Part shown: in pieces, positions 60,122 to 64,000 of the stretch
Layout: every line of letters begins with the position of its first letter
How positions within the stretch are numbered: position 1 is the first letter of the stretch
Source: JBGLNJ01 sp041300525
GTDB taxonomy: Bacteria > Chloroflexota > Anaerolineae > Fen-1058
Assembly (NCBI GenBank): GCA_041300525.1
Contig: JBGLNJ010000001.1
Span: 248,001-312,000 of the forward strand
Direction of reading: 5' to 3'
Length of the DNA: 64,000 nt
The notes under the pieces: generated by a model
Database searches by the model: none
What the model was told of the DNA's origin: nothing
Seen by the model: only the letters and a program-made list of their open reading frames with translations
Translations under genes and position numbers: made by a program

Positions 60122-60418
60122 CTAGGCTGCTTGCTCTTTCGACTCAAGCCCCATCTCCTGGCGCAATTCTCGCACGGTTTGAGGCGCGAGCTTTCGGCCA
60201 AGAGCGCGATTCAGCGCCGTCAAAAGACGCTGGGCGTTCTTGGGCGACCTGAGCAGGTACGCTGTTTCCATCAAGCTCTCAAGCTCCGATGCAGCCACCA
60301 ACGCGACACCCTCGGAACCGCGCCGGTTGATAATGACGATCTCGCGGTTTTCCGTGACTTGATCCAGGATGGCTTTGAGATTCGTGCGCGCATTCGGATA
60401 GGTTGTTTGGCTAAACAT
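60122..60418 (-). CDS. Phd/YefM-type antitoxin (orphan)
   Basis: 98 residues from ATG 60418 with GAGG 7 bases upstream. The start M-F-S-Q-T-T-Y-P-N-A-R-T-N-L-K-A-I-L-D-Q-V and I-I-N-R-R-G are the Phd/YefM DNA-binding fold; residues 50-98 form the toxin-binding helix. A YoeB/Txe gene is usually next but none is intact here; a 25-codon frame just upstream vaguely resembles the end of such a toxin. Confidence 0.82.
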   Translation of the reverse strand: MFSQTTYPNARTNLKAILDQVTENREIVIINRRGSEGVALVAASELESLMETAYLLRSPKNAQRLLTALNRALGRKLAPQTVRELRQEMGLESKEQAA

Positions 60419-60490
60419 GATAAACCTCACTTGTCAAGACGAGATTACCCATACTCGACACCAGCCGGTATACAATGCGCTTGGACATCA

Positions 60491-60943
60491 CTATTGTATG
60501 CTGTTCCAATACTCCCGTTTTAGTTCTTTAGATTCTGCCAGCATCCGTCGGAAAATCTCGGCCTGGTCGAGGGCGTCACGCAGGGCATGATGGGTGAGCT
60601 GCCTCTCGCCAAAGTAACGGCGTGTGACATTCCTCATGCTGGTCTCGTGCCAGCAGGCGCCGGTCATGCCCATGTAGAAGGCTTTGACATCCAGGGCATT
60701 GTGCCCGAAGGGGTTGCTCCCCAGATAGCGGTGAAAATAATCGTTGACAAACATCCAGTCGAAAGGGGCATTGAAGGCAACGAAAACTGGCTTGTAGTCT
60801 GGTGACGAAACCTCCGCCAACCAGGCTCCAAATCGGGACATGGCTTCCTCCGGCGGCGATCCATGCTCTTTGAGTTTCGCCAGGGACAGACCGCTGACCC
60901 GCATTGCCTCCGGCTGAAAATTTTCGTTGACTGGTTGCAGTTC
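60491..60943 (-). pseudogene. DEDDh exonuclease, N-terminal third missing
   Basis: About 150 codons from the join at 60943. Starts at E-L-Q-P-V-N-E-N-F, then V-S-G-L-S-L, V-A-F-N-A-P-F-D-W (Exo II aspartate) and H-H-A-L-R-D-A-L-D-Q-A (Exo III His/Asp), the DnaQ/RNase T-like pattern. The Exo I segment with the first catalytic Asp/Glu pair is absent, so the enzyme cannot be active. The frame upstream of the join belongs to ferritin in another phase. Confidence 0.82.
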
Positions 60944-61316
60944 TGATGAACCATTGGAGCATGATCTGGCTGGCGTAATCATTCTCTTTGAGCGCCAGCG
61001 CATAGAGCGCGTGGATGAGGCCCGTCACCTTTTGCTCGTGCTCGAGCACTTGCTGGAAGGCGTCCAGGGACGACTTCCACTCGGCCGGCGGCTGCGCAAT
61101 CGCTTGCAACTTGACCGCGCCGCCGCGCTCGTGGACATAGTCATAGAACTTGAGCGCGTGTCCTTGCTCTTCTTCGAACTGGACGCGCAACCACTTGGCA
61201 AAGCCCGGAAGGTTGCGCCCCTCAAAGTACGCCGACATGGAAAGGTACAGGTAGGCTGAATACAACTCGTTGTTGATTTGTTCGTTGATGGCATCTTGCA
61301 TAGTTTGGCTGATCAT
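60944..61316 (-). pseudogene. ftnA: Ferritin, 3' end lost at a join with an exonuclease fragment
   Basis: ATG 61316 with AAGGAGG. 124 residues of a non-haem ferritin: E17, E50-x2-H53 and E94 of the ferroxidase site are present. After Q-W-F-I at residues 121-124 similarity ends; the last helix with Q127-type ligand and the C-terminal helix are gone. The reading frame continues out of phase through the exonuclease fragment to a stop at 60576, giving a 246-residue chimera. Stable 24-mer assembly is unlikely. Confidence 0.85.
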
Positions 61317-61469
61317 GTGGGTTTCCTCCTTTTTTGTGATTGTCTCAGCTTTAGATGCTGGACGTGGCTGATCGGTTGCATTATACCTGAAAACAGCGTA
61401 AATGTCTCAGAACCCTGTCATCTTGTCCGTCCACCTTGGCAAGGCTCTCCCGCGATCTGACTTGAAAAT

Positions 61470-61520
61470 GTAGGGCAAGTTGGCAACTTGCCCTACGCAC
61501 GCCAGGTTTTCATGCCTGGC
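61470..61520. repeat. Two adjacent hairpins
   Basis: GTAGGGCAAGTTG, single G, CAACTTGCCCTAC (61470-61496, 13-bp arms) and GCCAGG...CCTGGC (61501-61520). They lie downstream of the threonine dehydratase stop. No T-run, so repeat elements or RNA-stabilising stems are as likely as a terminator. Confidence 0.7.
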
Positions 61521-61541
61521 GGTGAAAGCAATTCATGGGGA

Positions 61542-62471
61542 CTATTGAGATGATATGAGCCTGCACAGTTCTTCGATGTCGAGATTTCCGCCGCTGACGA
61601 TGGCGACAGTGGGGATCGCTGCATCAACCGACCGAGAACGCAGCGCAGCGATGCCCACCGCCCCCGATCCTTCCGCGATGAGGTGATGCGCCTCGACCAG
61701 CCAGGCGATGGCCGCGCGGATGTCCTCTTCTTCGACCAGCAAAACGTCGTCGGCCACTTGCGGGACGATGTCGAGCGTGAGCGCCCCCGGCTCGACCTCG
61801 CCCGATAGCCCCTCGGCCATCGTCGGCAACTGCGGCAGGCGTTCGCCTTTGAGGTGGTTGAACATCGCTGGCGTCGCGCGCGACGTGACGCCGATCACGC
61901 GGATCGCCGGGTTGGCGGCCTTGAGCGCCACGCCCACTCCGCTGATCAGCCCGCCGCCGCCCACCGGCACGAGCACCTGCGCCACGTCCGGCAAATCCTC
62001 AAGAATTTCGAGCGCCACCGTCCCTTGCCCCGCGATGACGAGCGGGTTGTTGTACCCCGAGATGAACACGCGCCCGGTCTCGCGCTCGATGCGCCGCGCT
62101 TTTGCCTCGGCCTCGTCGTAGGTCACGCCACACAATTCGATCTCGGCGCCATAGCAGCGCGTGGCTTGCACTTTGGTGCGCGGCGTCGTCTCCGGCATCA
62201 CGATCAACGCGGACACGTTCGCCCGCGCGCAGCCGAATGCCACGCCCTGCGCGTGATTGCCCGCCGAGGCCGTCACCACGCCGCGCCGCTTTTCCTCGTC
62301 CGTCAACGCCAAGATGCGATTCAACGCGCCGCGCAACTTGAATGAGCCAGTGCGCTGCAAGTTCTCTAGCTTGAGGTACGCGCCCAGTTCACGCGAAAAC
62401 TCTAGCGGCGTGTGCCGCACGAACGGCGCGATGCGGGAACGAGCGGCAAAGATAGCTTGCAGATTGACCAC
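61542..62471 (-). CDS. Threonine/serine dehydratase (PLP fold II)
   Basis: 309 residues, GTG start directly after the stop of the phosphatase gene. PLP lysine K45 in G-S-F-K-L-R-G-A, S-A-G-N-H-A-Q-G and the G-G-G-G phosphate loop are intact. No ACT domain, so it resembles catabolic threonine dehydratase or serine racemase-like enzymes that turn Thr/Ser into ammonia and a keto acid. Complete. Adjacent stop/start with the upstream gene suggests one transcript. Confidence 0.93.
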   Translation of the reverse strand: MVNLQAIFAARSRIAPFVRHTPLEFSRELGAYLKLENLQRTGSFKLRGALNRILALTDEEKRRGVVTASAGNHAQGVAFGCARANVSALIVMPETTPRTKVQATRCYGAEIELCGVTYDEAEAKARRIERETGRVFISGYNNPLVIAGQGTVALEILEDLPDVAQVLVPVGGGGLISGVGVALKAANPAIRVIGVTSRATPAMFNHLKGERLPQLPTMAEGLSGEVEPGALTLDIVPQVADDVLLVEEEDIRAAIAWLVEAHHLIAEGSGAVGIAALRSRSVDAAIPTVAIVSGGNLDIEELCRLISSQ

Positions 62472-64000
62472 TCAGCTCTCCACCGAGCGCTTGGCCACCA
62501 CCAGCGTCAAATCGTCGAACGGCGGCTCGTCGCCCACGAACTCGTTGATGGCGTCTTGAATGGCCGCGACAATGCCATCCGCCGTAAAGTGGCGGTGAGC
62601 GACGGCGGCCTGCTCCAGGCGCTCCAGCCCAAACTCGCGGCCCCGCGCGTCGAGCGCATCCGTCACACCGTCGGTATAGAGCACCAGCAAATCGCCGTCT
62701 TCCAGCTTGATTTGCAGATCGCGCATGACGACTTGCGGCATCACGCCCAACGCCATGCCGTGCGTGCGGAGACGCTCCACCTCGCCTGTCGCGCGAATCA
62801 GCAGCGGCGGATTGTGCCCGGCATTGGCATACATCACGCGGCCCACCGGCGAAAGATCGGCAAAGACCATGGTCACGAACAGGTCAGACCGAGCGTCGGA
62901 CAGAATCATCTCATTGGTGCGTGTCAACGCCTCACCCGGCGTGCGATGGCCGGTCATGGATGCAGCGCGGGTGAGCGTCCGGCTCACCGCCATGAACAGC
63001 GCCGCCGGCACGCCCTTGTCGGCCACATCCGCGATGACCAGCCCCAGGTGCTCGCGCGGGAGCGGGATAAAGTCGTAAAAGTCGCCGCCCACCTGTCGCG
63101 CCGCGCGCCAAAACGCCGCCAGTTGCCAGCCCGGCGCTTCGGGACAGTCCGCTGGCAAAAAGCTCGTCTGGATATCGCGCGCCACTTTGAGTTCTTGTTC
63201 GAGCCTTTGGCGCGTGGACAACTCGGCCACGAGCCGCGTGTTTTCGATGGCGATGGCCGACTGGTGCGCGATGCCGGACAAGATGTTCATCACTCGCCCG
63301 GCCTGGCTCAATTCCTCGTGCATGCCCTCGACGACCATCATGCCCACGACCTGGCCCTTGGCGCGCAGCGGGAACGCGCGTGGCGATTGCAGCCCCAGCG
63401 TCGCCGAGACGTTGCTCGGGACATCCTGGCTCGTAATCACCGCGCCATTCGATTCGCTCGAAGGGTCCGGCTCCGGCCATGCAACGCCCGGCACGTGCAG
63501 TGAGTGAAACACACTCAGCCGGTCGCGCGGCAAGCCATAGGCCGCGCCCGCCACAAACGCGCGCCGCTCGCCATCCCACAAAAAGACCAGGCACGCCTCC
63601 ACGCCCACCAGCAGCGGCGTCAACCGGACGACGGTGGTGAGAATTTCGAAAAGCTCCGTCTGGCTGCCCACCGCCTCGGCCACTTGCAGCAAAGCCATGT
63701 TCACCCAGGCTTCTTCGCGCTGCGCGGTTGCCAGTTGCGCACCCTCAATCGCGAGCGCCGCCTGGTTGGCGATGCCACTGATCATATCCACACGGCGCGA
63801 GCTGAGCGGGACGCCGTCTCGCGTGCCCACCAATAGCGCCCCGGCTACTTGCCCACGTGAAATGAGAGGCAGCGCCAGCATGCAGCCCTGGCCGAACACG
63901 GCTTGAGCTTCGCCCTCCAATGTGGCGATCCGAACAGGCTTTTGCGAGTCGCGCAATTCGTCCAACGGGTCCCAACGTCCCGGCGCGATGCGCAGACTGG
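62472..64000 (-). CDS. GAF-GAF-SpoIIE protein phosphatase (5' end off window)
   Basis: The frame is open to the right edge; about 509 residues are visible. Two GAF domains at about residues 1-95 and 105-260, a linker helix, then a PP2C/SpoIIE domain about 275-505: G-G-D-F-Y-D, I-A-D-V-A-D-K-G, Y-A-N-A-G-H-N-P-P, L-Y-T-D-G-V-T-D, with all metal-binding aspartates. Such proteins are RsbU-like regulators of anti-sigma-factor antagonists that read small-molecule or redox cues through GAF. No partner switch genes are visible here. Confidence 0.93.
   Translation of the reverse strand, partial: SLRIAPGRWDPLDELRDSQKPVRIATLEGEAQAVFGQGCMLALPLISRGQVAGALLVGTRDGVPLSSRRVDMISGIANQAALAIEGAQLATAQREEAWVNMALLQVAEAVGSQTELFEILTTVVRLTPLLVGVEACLVFLWDGERRAFVAGAAYGLPRDRLSVFHSLHVPGVAWPEPDPSSESNGAVITSQDVPSNVSATLGLQSPRAFPLRAKGQVVGMMVVEGMHEELSQAGRVMNILSGIAHQSAIAIENTRLVAELSTRQRLEQELKVARDIQTSFLPADCPEAPGWQLAAFWRAARQVGGDFYDFIPLPREHLGLVIADVADKGVPAALFMAVSRTLTRAASMTGHRTPGEALTRTNEMILSDARSDLFVTMVFADLSPVGRVMYANAGHNPPLLIRATGEVERLRTHGMALGVMPQVVMRDLQIKLEDGDLLVLYTDGVTDALDARGREFGLERLEQAAVAHRHFTADGIVAAIQDAINEFVGDEPPFDDLTLVVAKRSVES

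Noticed and set aside
60431..60490. 25-codon frame M-S-K-R-I-V-Y-R-L resembling the end of a YoeB/RelE toxin before the Phd-like gene
   Set aside because: The similarity is limited to a few residues, and toxin genes normally follow the antitoxin; chance cannot be excluded.

Overview
This 64 kb window is a GC-rich bacterial chromosome segment. The gene content points to a member of the Chloroflexota, probably Anaerolineae-like: Thr/Pro-rich linkers on secreted proteins, cohesin and dockerin modules, NBR1-type Ig domains, PAS plus periplasmic-binding regulators, large PMT-like membrane proteins and an Elp3 radical SAM enzyme. This placement is inference from gene content; no rRNA is present.

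Layout. 1-2415 (minus): a NarL-type response regulator, a NapC/NrfH-like tetrahaem cytochrome and a multihaem HAO-like cytochrome that runs off the left edge. 2444-2516: tRNA-Arg(TCT). 2617-8104 (plus): an accessory island with a type I modification pair (hsdM carrying a degenerate HsdR-type N-terminal domain, then hsdS), two tandem paralogous N-domain/HTH regulators, and a two-gene HNH nuclease cassette. 8105-15750 (minus): lipoprotein beta-propeller and M23 peptidase, a deoxyribosyltransferase-like protein, a ThiS/MoaD-like carrier, a broken corrinoid protein and a 1075-residue membrane-anchored glycosidase-like protein. 15870-27825 (plus): a secreted cohesin/dockerin cluster with six cohesin proteins, four of which also carry a dockerin, including a subtilase; the cluster is preceded by two sets of 11-bp-period direct repeats and interrupted by a toxin-antitoxin pair lying between two remnants of another secreted protein. 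27889-35331 (minus): hpf and a signalling operon (response regulator with a Roadblock-like tail, two receiver proteins, a kinase-like protein with a decayed ATPase domain, ParA, PAS plus sugar-binding-like regulator). 35658-41248: membrane proteins, surE, then RNase D and an MBL/beta-CASP protein. 41319-46809: a secreted protein, a 5'-truncated mannosyltransferase, a 3'-truncated elp3 and a divergent Trm9-like methyltransferase. 46933-53388: an accessory stretch with an effector-associated-domain protein, two TA pairs, hdrA/mvhD fragments, a UroD-like methyltransferase and a TPR protein. 53624-64000 (minus): two very large membrane glycosyltransferase-like proteins, DUF952, alpha/beta hydrolase, an orphan antitoxin, a ferritin/exonuclease chimera, threonine dehydratase and a GAF-SpoIIE phosphatase that runs off the right edge.

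Three patterns cut across the window. First, several genes end abruptly at joins between unrelated coding fragments (corrinoid protein, elp3/PMT, hdrA, ferritin/exonuclease, PAS regulator); these look like internal deletions, although misassembly cannot be excluded from sequence alone. Second, families of short stuttering or palindromic DNA repeats occur both between and inside genes; one 39-base element is translated in two different frames in two unrelated proteins. Third, the secreted proteins combine cohesin and dockerin on one chain, which could allow chain-like assembly on the cell surface. The most promising systems for follow-up are the cohesin-dockerin cluster, the elp3/trm9-like wobble-uridine pair and the ParA/receiver/Roadblock signalling operon.
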